DNA of 64,000 nt from Pleomorphovibrio marinus (GTDB lineage: Bacteria; Bacteroidota; Bacteroidia; Cytophagales; Cyclobacteriaceae). The stretch lies in NCBI RefSeq assembly GCF_003347495.1, contig NZ_QCXY01000003.1, positions 62,001 to 126,000 on the forward strand, given 5' to 3'. The notes beneath the pieces are model-generated. The model did no database searches. It was given only the letters and a program-made list of their open reading frames with translations, and was not told the origin of the DNA. This document shows positions 54,374-63,584 of the stretch, piece by piece (within the stretch, counting starts at the first letter, position 1; each line of letters starts with the position of its first letter). Both the position numbers and the translations under genes were made by a program.

Positions 54374-55861
54374 TTAAGATATAAGGGATAATTTTTCCTT
54401 CCAGATTTGGTAAACTTCCTCATAGGGAGCTGAGAGTTTGTCATCTGGATGAATTTCCAGCAGCTTTTCAAGACCTACAAACGCTTCCTTTGGAGATGAA
54501 TAAACACCAGCTCCTATACCTGCCCCTCGGGCTGCACCCTGAGCTCCGTCCGTATCATAAAGCTCCACTACCACGCGGTTCATGTTGACAAAGGCTTCCC
54601 TAAACAGAGGGCTCAAAAACATATTTGCCCTACCAGCTTTCACCGTATTCAGGTTTAGTCCCATTCCTTTCATGATATCAAACCCGTAGGTCAATGCAGC
54701 TACGATACCCTCCTGGCCTGCCCTTAGCACGTGGCGCTTATCATGTTTCAATAAGTTCAGCCCATTCAGATGAGCGTCCACTGTTCTGTTTTCCATGATT
54801 CTTTCAGCACCATTTCCAAAAGGAATAAAGGTGAGGCCTTCTGATCCTATGGGAACTTCTTGGGCCCATTCATTCATTTCTTCATAGGAAACACTACTGC
54901 CAATCAATTTCTTAAGCCAGGAATTCAGTATACCGGTACCATTTACACACAGCAAAACGCCGTACCTGGGCTTTTCTTTAGAATGATTGACATGAACAAA
55001 GGTGTTTACACGACTTGCGGGGTCATAAACCGGCTTTTCACTAACCCCATACACAGTTCCAGAAGTACCCGCAGTAGTGGCCAGTTCACCTGCCTCCAGC
55101 ACATTAAGTGAAAAGGCGTTGTTGGGTTGGTCCCCTGCCCTGTAAGTAATGGGAATTCCTGCAGAAAGGCCCAGGGAGGCTGCTGCCTTAGTGGACAATT
55201 TGCCCTGTTCACTGAAAGAAGGCTTAGCCTCTGCAATCAGCGATGAGCTAATCCCATAGTGATCCAAAAGAGGGCTGGAAATCCCATTTTCCAGAAAATC
55301 CCAAAAGATACCTTCAGAAAGGCCTGTTTCGGAGGTGAAAATTTCTCCAGTCAGCTTCATGGCAATAAAGTCACCGGGGAGCATAACCTTGTGTATCCTT
55401 TTGAAATTCTCCGCTTCGTTGTCCTTTACCCATTTCAACTTCGATGCGGTAAAATTGCCAGGCGAATTGAGCAAATGGGACAGGCAGTAGTCGCTACCCA
55501 TAGCTTCAAAGGCGGATTTTCCGATTTCCACAGCCCTGCTGTCGCACCAGATAATGGAGGGCCGGATCACTTCATAGGAAGCATCTACCATGACCAATCC
55601 ATGCATTTGGTAACTAATGCCTATGGCTTTGACTTCCTCCTTTTTGATATTGCCTTTGGAGACGGCTTCCCTGGTGGTGTCTTGAATGTATTTCCACCAT
55701 AGCTCAGGATCCTGTTCTGCCCAATCTCTCTTGGGTGCAGCCATAGGCATTTCTTCTTTTGGCAGCGTTACTGCTACCACCACTTTTCCTGATTCTGCAT
55801 CCAGAACAGTAGTTTTTACAGAGGAACTTCCAATATCGTATCCTAATAATAACGTTCTCAT
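54374..55861 (-). CDS. xylB: Xylulokinase
   Basis: A 495-residue FGGY-family kinase: GYDIGSSSVKTTVLDA phosphate loop, DWAEQDPELWW, GISYQMHGLVMVD, RPSIIWCDSRA, AGDQPNNAFSLN, TAGTSGTVYGV and GLNLLKHDKRH. It phosphorylates D-xylulose. It is 25 bp downstream of the symporter gene and directly upstream of xylA, which makes the substrate assignment firm. Confidence 0.95.
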   Translation of the reverse strand: MRTLLLGYDIGSSSVKTTVLDAESGKVVVAVTLPKEEMPMAAPKRDWAEQDPELWWKYIQDTTREAVSKGNIKKEEVKAIGISYQMHGLVMVDASYEVIRPSIIWCDSRAVEIGKSAFEAMGSDYCLSHLLNSPGNFTASKLKWVKDNEAENFKRIHKVMLPGDFIAMKLTGEIFTSETGLSEGIFWDFLENGISSPLLDHYGISSSLIAEAKPSFSEQGKLSTKAAASLGLSAGIPITYRAGDQPNNAFSLNVLEAGELATTAGTSGTVYGVSEKPVYDPASRVNTFVHVNHSKEKPRYGVLLCVNGTGILNSWLKKLIGSSVSYEEMNEWAQEVPIGSEGLTFIPFGNGAERIMENRTVDAHLNGLNLLKHDKRHVLRAGQEGIVAALTYGFDIMKGMGLNLNTVKAGRANMFLSPLFREAFVNMNRVVVELYDTDGAQGAARGAGIGAGVYSSPKEAFVGLEKLLEIHPDDKLSAPYEEVYQIWKEKLSLIS

Positions 55862-55886
55862 TATTGGTTTTGGGTTTGAAAAATGA

Positions 55887-57530
55887 TTACCAGAATGCCG
55901 AATAAAGCCCCACTAAAATACCTGCAATAAGTATAGCGCCTACTTTAAACTTGGTACTGGTTTTAAATAAATCAGGGGTAATTTCTATTCCTTTTGGATG
56001 ATCCTTTCCTTTTCCTTCATAAAGGGAAATCGCTATGATCAATACCGAGATGATCAAAAAGACGATGCCCATCCTGTCAATAAAGGGGATGTTAGGGGTC
56101 AGAAACTTAAAGGCAGTGGAAAGGGGTATGGTCAATGCTGCTGCGGTGAGAGCGGCATTTGAGGTGGTTTTTTTCCAGAAAAAACCAAAGATAAATATGG
56201 CAAAAACCCCCGGAGAAACGAATCCCGTATATTCCTGTATATATTGAAATGCCTGGTCCAGCTGTCTCAAGGCAGGCGCTACGAGAGCCGCAATAAAAAA
56301 GGCTGCAATAGCAGTAATCCTACCCACCCGCACTTGCTTCTTTTCGCTCGCACCCCTATCGAAGAAGTTTTTATAAATATCCAAGGTAAATATTGTAGAG
56401 GTGCTGTTTGCCATACTTGCCAATGAAGACACTATCGCGGCAGTTAAGGCTGCAAACGCCAATCCCTTCAATCCCGAAGGGAGCAACTGCAGTAAGGTGG
56501 GGTAGGCCCTATCCGACTTAATCACTCCGGCCTCAGGATCCGTCATGGATTGAATAAAGGAGGTGTCAATCCCCTCGCTAACGATTACATATGCCGCTAT
56601 TCCAGGGATAACCACGATCAAGGGCATAAACAACTTTAAAAATCCAGCGAAAATCACCCCTTTTTGAGCTTCATTAAGGGATTTAGCTGCTAGCGCTCTT
56701 TGTGTGATATATTGGTTAAAGCCCCAATAATTTAGGTTAATCACCCACATACCCCCGATAAGCACACTAATTCCAGGTAGATCAAGATAGGCATCCCTGA
56801 AGCCACCAGATCCATCTGGGATCATCATTTCCCCTTCTTGAATAATCATCTTAAAATGAGCTGGAGCCTTAGAAATAAGGCTGGCAAAGCCGCCCAAAAC
56901 ATCCCCCTCTCCAACAATGGATAAGGCCAGGTAAGTAGTGGCCAAACCTCCGGCCACCAGGAAGAACACCTGTACCACATCCGTCCAAGCCACTGCTTTC
57001 AACCCTCCGTAAATAGAATACAACATGGCAAAAACTGCCAAGCCAGCGATCCCATATCCAAGGGGAATTCCCAATATAGTGTTCAGGCTTAATGCCCCAA
57101 GGTACAGTATGGAAGTAAGGTTCACGAAAACATACACCAATAGCCAAAATATTGCCATTACCGTTCTCACCCTGCTATCATACCTTTTCAAAAGGAATTG
57201 AGGCATGGTACTAATCCCTTCTTTCAGGTATACCGGAAGGAAAAAGATAGCAACAATCACCAAGGTGGCTGCGGCCATCCATTCATAGGTGGAAATGGCC
57301 AGACCAAGCGCAAAACCAGAGCCGGACATTCCGATAAACTGTTCCGCAGAAATATTAGAAGCAATAAGGGAGGCTCCTACTGCCCACCATGGTAAGGCCT
57401 TGCTTGCCAGAAAATAATCGTTGGAATTTTTGACATGTCCTTTTTTTTCACGGGACACTATAAACCCCAAAACGACAATCAATAAACAATATCCGATAAA
57501 GATAGTCAGGTCAAGTGTAGTGAAATTCAT
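55887..57530 (-). CDS. Sodium/sugar symporter, SSS (SGLT) family, probable xylose transporter
   Basis: A 547-residue membrane protein with about 14 helices. SSS hallmarks are the ALPWWAVGASLIASNISAEQFIGMSGSG region (core SLIASNISAEQFIGM), LYSIYGGLKAVAWTDVVQ, and the Na+-site helix FAALTAAIVSSLASMANSTSTIFTLDIY (core SSLASMANSTS). It is the first gene of the xyl operon and therefore most likely imports xylose with Na+. Confidence 0.93.
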   Translation of the reverse strand: MNFTTLDLTIFIGYCLLIVVLGFIVSREKKGHVKNSNDYFLASKALPWWAVGASLIASNISAEQFIGMSGSGFALGLAISTYEWMAAATLVIVAIFFLPVYLKEGISTMPQFLLKRYDSRVRTVMAIFWLLVYVFVNLTSILYLGALSLNTILGIPLGYGIAGLAVFAMLYSIYGGLKAVAWTDVVQVFFLVAGGLATTYLALSIVGEGDVLGGFASLISKAPAHFKMIIQEGEMMIPDGSGGFRDAYLDLPGISVLIGGMWVINLNYWGFNQYITQRALAAKSLNEAQKGVIFAGFLKLFMPLIVVIPGIAAYVIVSEGIDTSFIQSMTDPEAGVIKSDRAYPTLLQLLPSGLKGLAFAALTAAIVSSLASMANSTSTIFTLDIYKNFFDRGASEKKQVRVGRITAIAAFFIAALVAPALRQLDQAFQYIQEYTGFVSPGVFAIFIFGFFWKKTTSNAALTAAALTIPLSTAFKFLTPNIPFIDRMGIVFLIISVLIIAISLYEGKGKDHPKGIEITPDLFKTSTKFKVGAILIAGILVGLYSAFW

Positions 57531-57738
57531 GCGAGTAGATTTTCTATCATGGGTTATAATTTTTGACCAAATAAAATAATGGAAGCTTAAATTGGAAGTG
57601 CAATATAGTCAATATTGATTTTTTGAAGCAAAAATTTGGGTTTTTTAAAAACAATCCTGGATTCGTTTATGCATGTTTATTTACTTCAATTTTGTATATT
57701 CATCTTTCATCCATGAGCAACTATCAAGACCCTCTATA

Positions 57739-58800
57739 ATGAGAGCAATGTCAAATCATGAAGCGAAACTCAATCAATTTTTAAACTTATTTTTAAAAAG
57801 TACCCAGTCACACGGGATTATACTCCACATATACCGGGACAGCCATGACCCTATTACTTGGATAGGTGCAGCCGGCAATCTTGATGTGGCGACCCCTTAT
57901 TTTCTTACCAGTGTAGCCAAGTTGCACATCACTGCAATAACCTTAAAACTCAGGGTTCAGGGAAAATTGGATTTGGATTGGAAAATACACCCATTCCTGC
58001 CTGAGGAATGGACCCATGAATTGCATATATGGAAAAAAAGGGACTATTCCCGTGAAATACGTATTCGGCACCTTCTTTCTCATAGTTCTGGTCTGCCCGA
58101 TTACTTTGATTTCAAACAAAATAGTGGCCTTTCCCTGTTGGATGAACTAAAAAATGGAAGGGATAAATCATGGACTATAAATGACATTCTACAATGGGTC
58201 AAAAAAATGGAACCCAAATTCGCCCCTGGCTCAAAAAACAAAGCCTATTATGCGGACACTAACTTCCAGCTTTTGGTTTTTGTTTTGGAAAAAATAGCTG
58301 GGAAGCCGATAGAGCCTCTTACCCAAAATCTCCATGATAAGGTTCTAGGGGTTAGCGAAAGATATCTCTATACCGACCCAATGGATAGGACACCTAGCAT
58401 TTTTTATTCGGAAGAAAAGCCATTACTAATTCCCAAAGCCATGTGTGCATTTGGACCTGATGGAGGCATGGTGGGCACAGCTAAGTCCTCTATGGTGTTT
58501 TTGAAGGCTTTTTTCCATGCACAACTTTTTCCCAAAGAATACTTGCCTGAAATTCAACAATGGAAATCTTTGGGAAACGGTCATTTTTATGGTCTAGGAA
58601 TAAGTAAATTTCAAACTTCAGGTATAAAAGGGTTTTTAAAGCCTGCTCCTTACCTTATTGGGCATGCAGGAATGTCAGGTTCATTCGCTTTTTACATGCC
58701 TGAAAAGCATCTCTTTTTTACTGGCACAATAAACCAACTCAAAGGTTCCTCTTTATTGATCCAACTGATACAAAAGGCCGCCATGATCTTTGACCAATGA
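57739..58800 (+). CDS. Serine hydrolase, beta-lactamase class C fold
   Basis: About 353 residues from the ATG at 57739 (MRAMSNHEAKLNQFL); earlier codons in the frame look non-coding. The nucleophile motif is SVAKL (SxxK), followed by IRIRHLLSHSSGLPDYFD, the second motif in YYADTNFQLL, the GPDGGMVGTA segment and the third-motif equivalent HAGMSGSFAF. No signal peptide is seen, so it appears cytoplasmic, which is unusual for a penicillin-binding relative and suggests esterase or peptidase activity. It ends three bases from the convergent DUF4136 gene. Confidence 0.88.
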   Translation: MRAMSNHEAKLNQFLNLFLKSTQSHGIILHIYRDSHDPITWIGAAGNLDVATPYFLTSVAKLHITAITLKLRVQGKLDLDWKIHPFLPEEWTHELHIWKKRDYSREIRIRHLLSHSSGLPDYFDFKQNSGLSLLDELKNGRDKSWTINDILQWVKKMEPKFAPGSKNKAYYADTNFQLLVFVLEKIAGKPIEPLTQNLHDKVLGVSERYLYTDPMDRTPSIFYSEEKPLLIPKAMCAFGPDGGMVGTAKSSMVFLKAFFHAQLFPKEYLPEIQQWKSLGNGHFYGLGISKFQTSGIKGFLKPAPYLIGHAGMSGSFAFYMPEKHLFFTGTINQLKGSSLLIQLIQKAAMIFDQ

Positions 58801-58803
58801 TAG

Positions 58804-59340
58804 CTAGGGAATATAATCAAACATTTCCTCCACCCCATCCTTGATGGTTTGCATAAGTCTGTCCTCCTTTTCGGAAAGTATCCTTTCGGTCACAGCCACC
58901 CACAAAGCCTTATTTTGTTTAGCATCCACTAGGTGTACGGTTACAGTACCCTTACGGTAACTTCCTACTTTGATTTGTTCCGCTTTCCAAGTGTATCGTT
59001 GCTGGCCTATATAATTAAAAGTGCCAGGGTCAGTTGCAAGGTTGGTTTCCCTGGTCTGGTCTTTTTTTTCCACCAGCACGCCCAAATTTATCATTAACTC
59101 GGGATCTTCATCGGTAATCATAATCCCCCTGAAAGCCATTTGTTTTGCAATTTCCTCCTGGAGAAAGTCGATGTTCCTTTGGTAATTATCACTAAGTACG
59201 CCAGTGGTTTCTGTATTGTAAAAACCAAAAGTATCGTAGTTAGCCAATTTGAATTCCGGGGACTGCTCTAAAACCGAAATTTTGGTCGATTGGCAGGAAA
59301 CACACATTACAGCCATTAACATTATTACATGCTGGATCAT
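58804..59340 (-). CDS. DUF4136 lipoprotein
   Basis: A 178-residue lipoprotein (hydrophobic start MLMAVMCVSCQSTK with a lipobox Cys). The mature part follows the DUF4136 pattern: FKLANYDTFGFYNTE, IAKQMAFRGIMITDEDPELMINLGV (core QMAFRGIMITD), YRKGTVTVHLVDAKQNKALWVAVTER (core TVTVHLVDAKQNKALW) and a terminal amphipathic helix. The family is uncharacterised and anchored in the periplasm-facing membrane. It has no operon partner. Confidence 0.87.
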   Translation of the reverse strand: MIQHVIMLMAVMCVSCQSTKISVLEQSPEFKLANYDTFGFYNTETTGVLSDNYQRNIDFLQEEIAKQMAFRGIMITDEDPELMINLGVLVEKKDQTRETNLATDPGTFNYIGQQRYTWKAEQIKVGSYRKGTVTVHLVDAKQNKALWVAVTERILSEKEDRLMQTIKDGVEEMFDYIP

Positions 59341-59467
59341 CTTTAAAGCTGTTTAATGATGTAATAAGTTACAAAAAATTGAACAAAAAAAATTACATTC
59401 GATTAAAATCAGCCAAAAAAATAGCTCTAAGGGCAAAAGGAATGACTGGTAAAACTGTCCTTACAGC

Positions 59468-59926
59468 TTATTTATCAATTCTCTTAACTTCAATGGCACT
59501 TAGCCCTTTTGGCGTTCTTTCTGTTTCAAAGGTCACTCGGTCATTTTCCTCTATTTCGTCCACCAAGCCTGTGGCATGGACAAAAATCCTATCCTTGGTT
59601 TGTTCATCTTCAATGAAACCATACCCCTTTGAAGAATTAAAGAAACTTACCTTACCGGTTCTTTCGGATGGTTCGTCATCAGAGGCCATATTTTTGGACA
59701 CACTTATCTCAATATCATCTGCCTCGATTTCTTCATAATTATCCGGATCGGGTGGCGTGTCGGAAATATTCCCATCGGCATCCACATAGGCTATCATATC
59801 CTCCATGCCGGCACCTTTGGAAGAAGATGCCTTACGCGCTTCTTTTTTTTCTTCCTTCTCCTTCTTTTTTCTTAATCGTTTTTTTTCTTTTTCTTTTTTG
59901 TTGAACGTTACTCTAGATTTTGCCAT
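59468..59926 (-). CDS. Cold-shock-domain protein with lysine-rich N-terminal extension
   Basis: A 152-residue protein. The first 40 residues are almost all Lys, Arg and Glu (FNKKEKEKKRLRKKKEKEEKK), followed by an acidic linker (PDPDNYEEIEADDIEI). The last 65 residues are a cold-shock domain with TGKVSFFNSSKGYGFIED (RNP1 KGYGFI) and IFVHATGL (RNP2). It should bind single-stranded RNA or DNA. The charged extension is typical of a Bacteroidota Csp subgroup and may add nonspecific nucleic-acid contacts. It is monocistronic. Confidence 0.92.
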   Translation of the reverse strand: MAKSRVTFNKKEKEKKRLRKKKEKEEKKEARKASSSKGAGMEDMIAYVDADGNISDTPPDPDNYEEIEADDIEISVSKNMASDDEPSERTGKVSFFNSSKGYGFIEDEQTKDRIFVHATGLVDEIEENDRVTFETERTPKGLSAIEVKRIDK

Positions 59927-60160
59927 AAAGAGGGTTTAATTATAAATGATTCATTGCATCACCCCAAAGAATTGGTGAACAGCACCGAACTTAAAAAACT
60001 AGAAATTAACTAGGAAGGTATCAGATTTGCCTGCTGAATTCTAGGGGAACTACAAATTACTTACAATTTTCTTGTAATTCCTACTCCCCATGCAATCATT
60101 TTTTATCCATCATTACCTTAATAGGCATTATTTTTAAATTAATCTTTTGATTTTCCCTGA

Positions 60161-61618
60161 CTATCTATTGAGCATAGTCAGGAAATAAACAGTCATTACT
60201 GCATATAATATGCTAAAAGGCAAAGCCACCAAAACCATTAAATAAGTGATGGTCTCCAAAAGCCCCTCCTTGCCTAGCAAGAGTACAGAAGAAGTGATGC
60301 CCACTAGCAATATACCCCAAACCAAAGTGCTCGTTTTCCCTGGGTTTAAGCTACCTGCTTTTGAAAAAACCCCCAATACATATATTGCAGAGTCCATTGA
60401 GGTAATCAAAAACGTAGCCACCAGCAATAGGACAATGAGCCTTGTAATAAAAGCAAATGGGAGGTGGGAAAAGAAGGAAAAAATCCCTGAATAAATGGAA
60501 TCGAATTGTCCTACCACAAACTCCTCAGTAGAAGTAAAGTGAAAAGCCGCAGTACCAAATACGGCGAACCATATGAAGGAACCCAGGGAGGGAACCAGTA
60601 ACACTCCCAAAACATAGGACCTTATGGATCTCCCGGATGAAATCCTGGCGATAAACAAACCCGTAAATGGGGCCCATGCCATCCAAAACGCCCAATAAAA
60701 CAAGGTCCAATCTGTCAGAAATAACTGGTTTACCCGGTAATTGCCCAGGTTTAGGCTCATAGGCAAAAAATCCATTAAATAAGCTCCAATAGAAAGGCCA
60801 AGCACCTCAAGGTTTTCAAGATCCAAGGTAAAAACCAGGGTAAAAGTCAGCAAAAACAAAGCTAAACCTATATTAAGGCGAGAAAGGTTTCGAATTCCCT
60901 TTTTCAGGCCGGAAAAAGCAGAATAGGTTGCCATCCCACCCAATACCCACACGACTAGCAGATTTGAACTTAGGGATTGGGGCAGGTCTACACCCACTTC
61001 CCGAATCCCCGTAAGAACTTGTTTGCTTCCTAAGCCCACCGCCCCCACCACACCGAATACGGTACATAAAACTGTTAAACTATCTACCGGGACAATCAGA
61101 AACCTCTTTCTAAGAATCTGAGGAATAGAGGAACTACTCAACATGGGTCTGTTATGGGTGTAGGACATAAAAGCCATAATAAGTCCAAACATCCCATAAA
61201 AGGCCCAAGGGGTGAATCCCCAATGAAAAAAAGTGTATTCCAATGCCAACACATCGGCTGCCAATGGGCTTTCTCGAGGTGCATGCTGGAAGTGATGCAT
61301 AGGCTCTTGGACTGCTCTTAGTAAAAGCCCTGCTCCCATGCCTGTGCTAAAAAGCATTGCTACCCAAGAGAAGTTGCCATGCTGTGGTTTACCCTTGCCC
61401 AACTTGACGGATCCAAGAGGAGAAATTGCCAACCCCAACAAGCCCAAAACCAAAAAACATCCAAAGTAAAGGTAGAATCCCCCAAAATAGGAAAGGGTAT
61501 AAGAGGCGGATAGATTAATGGCTCTATCCACCTGATCCGTATAAGAAAATGCCGCTATGAGGAACAACAAACAGCACCCTAAGGATATCATCAAAGTTTG
61601 GTGCCTGAAAATCTTCAA
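60161..61618 (-). CDS. BCCT-family transporter
   Basis: A 485-residue, 12-helix transporter. BCCT signatures are FSTGMGAGLLLRAVQEPMHHF, FFHWGFTPWAFYGMFG, and WTLFYWAFWMAWAPFTGLFIARISSGRSIR (core FYWAFWMAWAPFTGLF). The usual long charged N- and C-terminal tails used for osmosensing in BetP are missing. It imports a quaternary ammonium compound such as betaine, choline or carnitine with Na+ or H+; the exact substrate is not readable. Confidence 0.93.
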   Translation of the reverse strand: MKIFRHQTLMISLGCCLLFLIAAFSYTDQVDRAINLSASYTLSYFGGFYLYFGCFLVLGLLGLAISPLGSVKLGKGKPQHGNFSWVAMLFSTGMGAGLLLRAVQEPMHHFQHAPRESPLAADVLALEYTFFHWGFTPWAFYGMFGLIMAFMSYTHNRPMLSSSSIPQILRKRFLIVPVDSLTVLCTVFGVVGAVGLGSKQVLTGIREVGVDLPQSLSSNLLVVWVLGGMATYSAFSGLKKGIRNLSRLNIGLALFLLTFTLVFTLDLENLEVLGLSIGAYLMDFLPMSLNLGNYRVNQLFLTDWTLFYWAFWMAWAPFTGLFIARISSGRSIRSYVLGVLLVPSLGSFIWFAVFGTAAFHFTSTEEFVVGQFDSIYSGIFSFFSHLPFAFITRLIVLLLVATFLITSMDSAIYVLGVFSKAGSLNPGKTSTLVWGILLVGITSSVLLLGKEGLLETITYLMVLVALPFSILYAVMTVYFLTMLNR

Positions 61619-61646
61619 AACGGAAACCTATTATGTTACATAAATA

Positions 61647-63050
61647 TTACTTGAGCCTCTCCGGTTTTTGCCAATCCTCCGTCATCTCATAGGGAAGTTT
61701 CCAAACTCTCCCCTTTTTATCTCCAAAATACAATTGGGATATACTAAATTCATCGGGATTACCATCGGCCCAAAAATAGACAAAAGGGTCCTTTCCGTTC
61801 ACTACCCGCCGTACATAATTGTGGTTTCTCTGACTATCTTTAGTGAGTTGCTTATTCTTTTTCCAGGTCTTGCCCTTATCCTTACTTTTCCACATTTCAA
61901 CCTCTCCCCCGGCACCCCACTGTTGTGGACTGTCCTGTGTTGGGGCAATGACTGTCCATTCCTTGTCATCAATCCAAAGGCTCCCTGAGTCGTAATTATG
62001 GTCAGATTCGGTTATCTTTTGATGCTCCCATCCATCTCCATTCCATTTAACAATACTCCATGACCTGGGGCCATGTTCAGGGCCCGGTTGATGGCCTTTG
62101 CCCGAAACATAAAGCGCTACCGGGTTACCGGATTCATCAAAGTTCACATCCTTGATATATACATTTATTTCATTCGTAAAAAATTCCTTAACCAAGGCCT
62201 TGGAATCCAAATCTGTAACTGGAATATCCAGCTTTTCTCCCTCTATAGTAGTCCATGTTTTTCCAAGGTCTGTAGTTTGAAAGTAGTATATATTGGTTCG
62301 CCTATCTACATTTCCATCCGGGTGCCAATTGCAGAAAAATACCACCTTTTCCCCATGCTGCCCACTTATCTGATAATGTCCGGCATTTTTATCCCCTTCT
62401 CTTTTTATGGAGACTAGCTTTTGGTCCTCACTCCAATCCAATCCATCTGGACTGGTTTCAAAGTACAACTCCCTTAGCCCAGTGTATTTAGTGAATAAAT
62501 TAAGAAAACCCTTTCCAGGGATATACTTAGGTTGTGGATAGGTCATTTCTTCCTCAGTGATTTGTTCGAAGGATTCAATATTGTAAGGTTCCGCGCTTCT
62601 GTATTTGTACCCCATCCTTCTACTCCCCCTTCCACTTACGAACACCCATATGTAGCCATCACTATCCATGGTAATACTTGGATTATCGTGGGGATCATCA
62701 ACGCCATTCTTATCGTAAACCACTAAAGGCTTTGATACTTTATCGGTCTTGTGATCATAAGCCCCTATCATGCACAACAGGTGTTTTTCATCGGAAGAAC
62801 GAGTACCTCCATAAACAAAAAATGTCTTGTCCACTTCAGGAGCAAAAATGGCCAAAGGTATATGTTTGGCAGTATAGGTTCCCAATCCTCCCGAATATTT
62901 GTCTCCATAGGTAGAAAACTGTCCTAAAGTAAACCAGATGCCCTTGTAACCATTTCCCTTTTCATTATTCAAGGAAGGAGTATCCTGGGAATAGACCTGA
63001 TTTAAGTTAAAGAAAAAGGTAAGAAAAAATAATAAAGGGGTTCTTAACAT
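61647..63050 (-). CDS. BNR-repeat (sialidase-like propeller) exported protein
   Basis: A 467-residue protein with a signal peptide (LLFFLTFFFNLNQVYSQ). The mature chain fits the BNR_4 beta-propeller family: GYKGIWFTLGQFSTYGDKYSGGLGTY (core GIWFTLGQ and KYSGGLGTY), DPHDNPSITMDSDGYIWVF, SPDGLDWSEDQKLV, TTDLGKTWTTIEG and SKDKGKTWKKNKQL, each an Asp-box-like blade. Such proteins are found near sulfated-glycan or uronate-degrading genes, either as glycosidases/lyases or as binding proteins; catalytic residues cannot be assigned. No PUL partner is adjacent. Confidence 0.85.
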   Translation of the reverse strand: MLRTPLLFFLTFFFNLNQVYSQDTPSLNNEKGNGYKGIWFTLGQFSTYGDKYSGGLGTYTAKHIPLAIFAPEVDKTFFVYGGTRSSDEKHLLCMIGAYDHKTDKVSKPLVVYDKNGVDDPHDNPSITMDSDGYIWVFVSGRGSRRMGYKYRSAEPYNIESFEQITEEEMTYPQPKYIPGKGFLNLFTKYTGLRELYFETSPDGLDWSEDQKLVSIKREGDKNAGHYQISGQHGEKVVFFCNWHPDGNVDRRTNIYYFQTTDLGKTWTTIEGEKLDIPVTDLDSKALVKEFFTNEINVYIKDVNFDESGNPVALYVSGKGHQPGPEHGPRSWSIVKWNGDGWEHQKITESDHNYDSGSLWIDDKEWTVIAPTQDSPQQWGAGGEVEMWKSKDKGKTWKKNKQLTKDSQRNHNYVRRVVNGKDPFVYFWADGNPDEFSISQLYFGDKKGRVWKLPYEMTEDWQKPERLK

Positions 63051-63161
63051 CTCCTGGGGTTTGGGTTTTCAATCACTTAGCTAAATTAGTCCTAAAAGTT
63101 TAAAAACTCCTCCTGAAGCCCAATTTTTTTTAGCTTCCAGAGAAAACCCATCCCCATCAAT

Positions 63162-63584
63162 CTAGATTTCTTTTTGATCCTTGAAAAATTTCAGGAGCGA
63201 AGCTTGATTTTTCAGTTGTGAAAAATCATTTATGCTAAAAGGTTTTACCCAAAAGTCCAACACTTCTTTATATTCTTTTGACTTATCTCTTTCGGCCTGT
63301 TCAATGGAGGACGTGATGATGATTACGGTCAAACTGGCGGATAAATCCATTTCCCCCAAGGTATCCAAAACATCCCAACCTGTAAGGCCAGGCATGTTGA
63401 TATCAAGGAATAACAGATAGTCATCGTAGTTTCCCACATTTTTGATAAGGTAGGCTATGGCATCCTCTCCATTACTAAAGGTTTCTAACTCATCTATAAG
63501 CCCAGCCTTTTCCATCAGTTTCTTTTGCAGAAGAATGACTATGGGGTCATCATCCACCAATAAAATTTTAACTTTTTCCTTCAT
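63162..63584 (-). CDS. Single-domain response regulator
   Basis: About 140 residues from the ATG at 63584 (MKEKVKILLVDDDPIVILLQ). A CheY-like receiver with the acidic pair in LLVDDDP, phosphoacceptor Asp in LLFLDINMPGLTGWDVL, IIITSS and the conserved Lys in FWVKPFSIND. No output domain and no kinase partner nearby. It resembles the stand-alone receivers that Bacteroidota use with orphan PAS kinases. Confidence 0.92.
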   Translation of the reverse strand: MKEKVKILLVDDDPIVILLQKKLMEKAGLIDELETFSNGEDAIAYLIKNVGNYDDYLLFLDINMPGLTGWDVLDTLGEMDLSASLTVIIITSSIEQAERDKSKEYKEVLDFWVKPFSINDFSQLKNQASLLKFFKDQKEI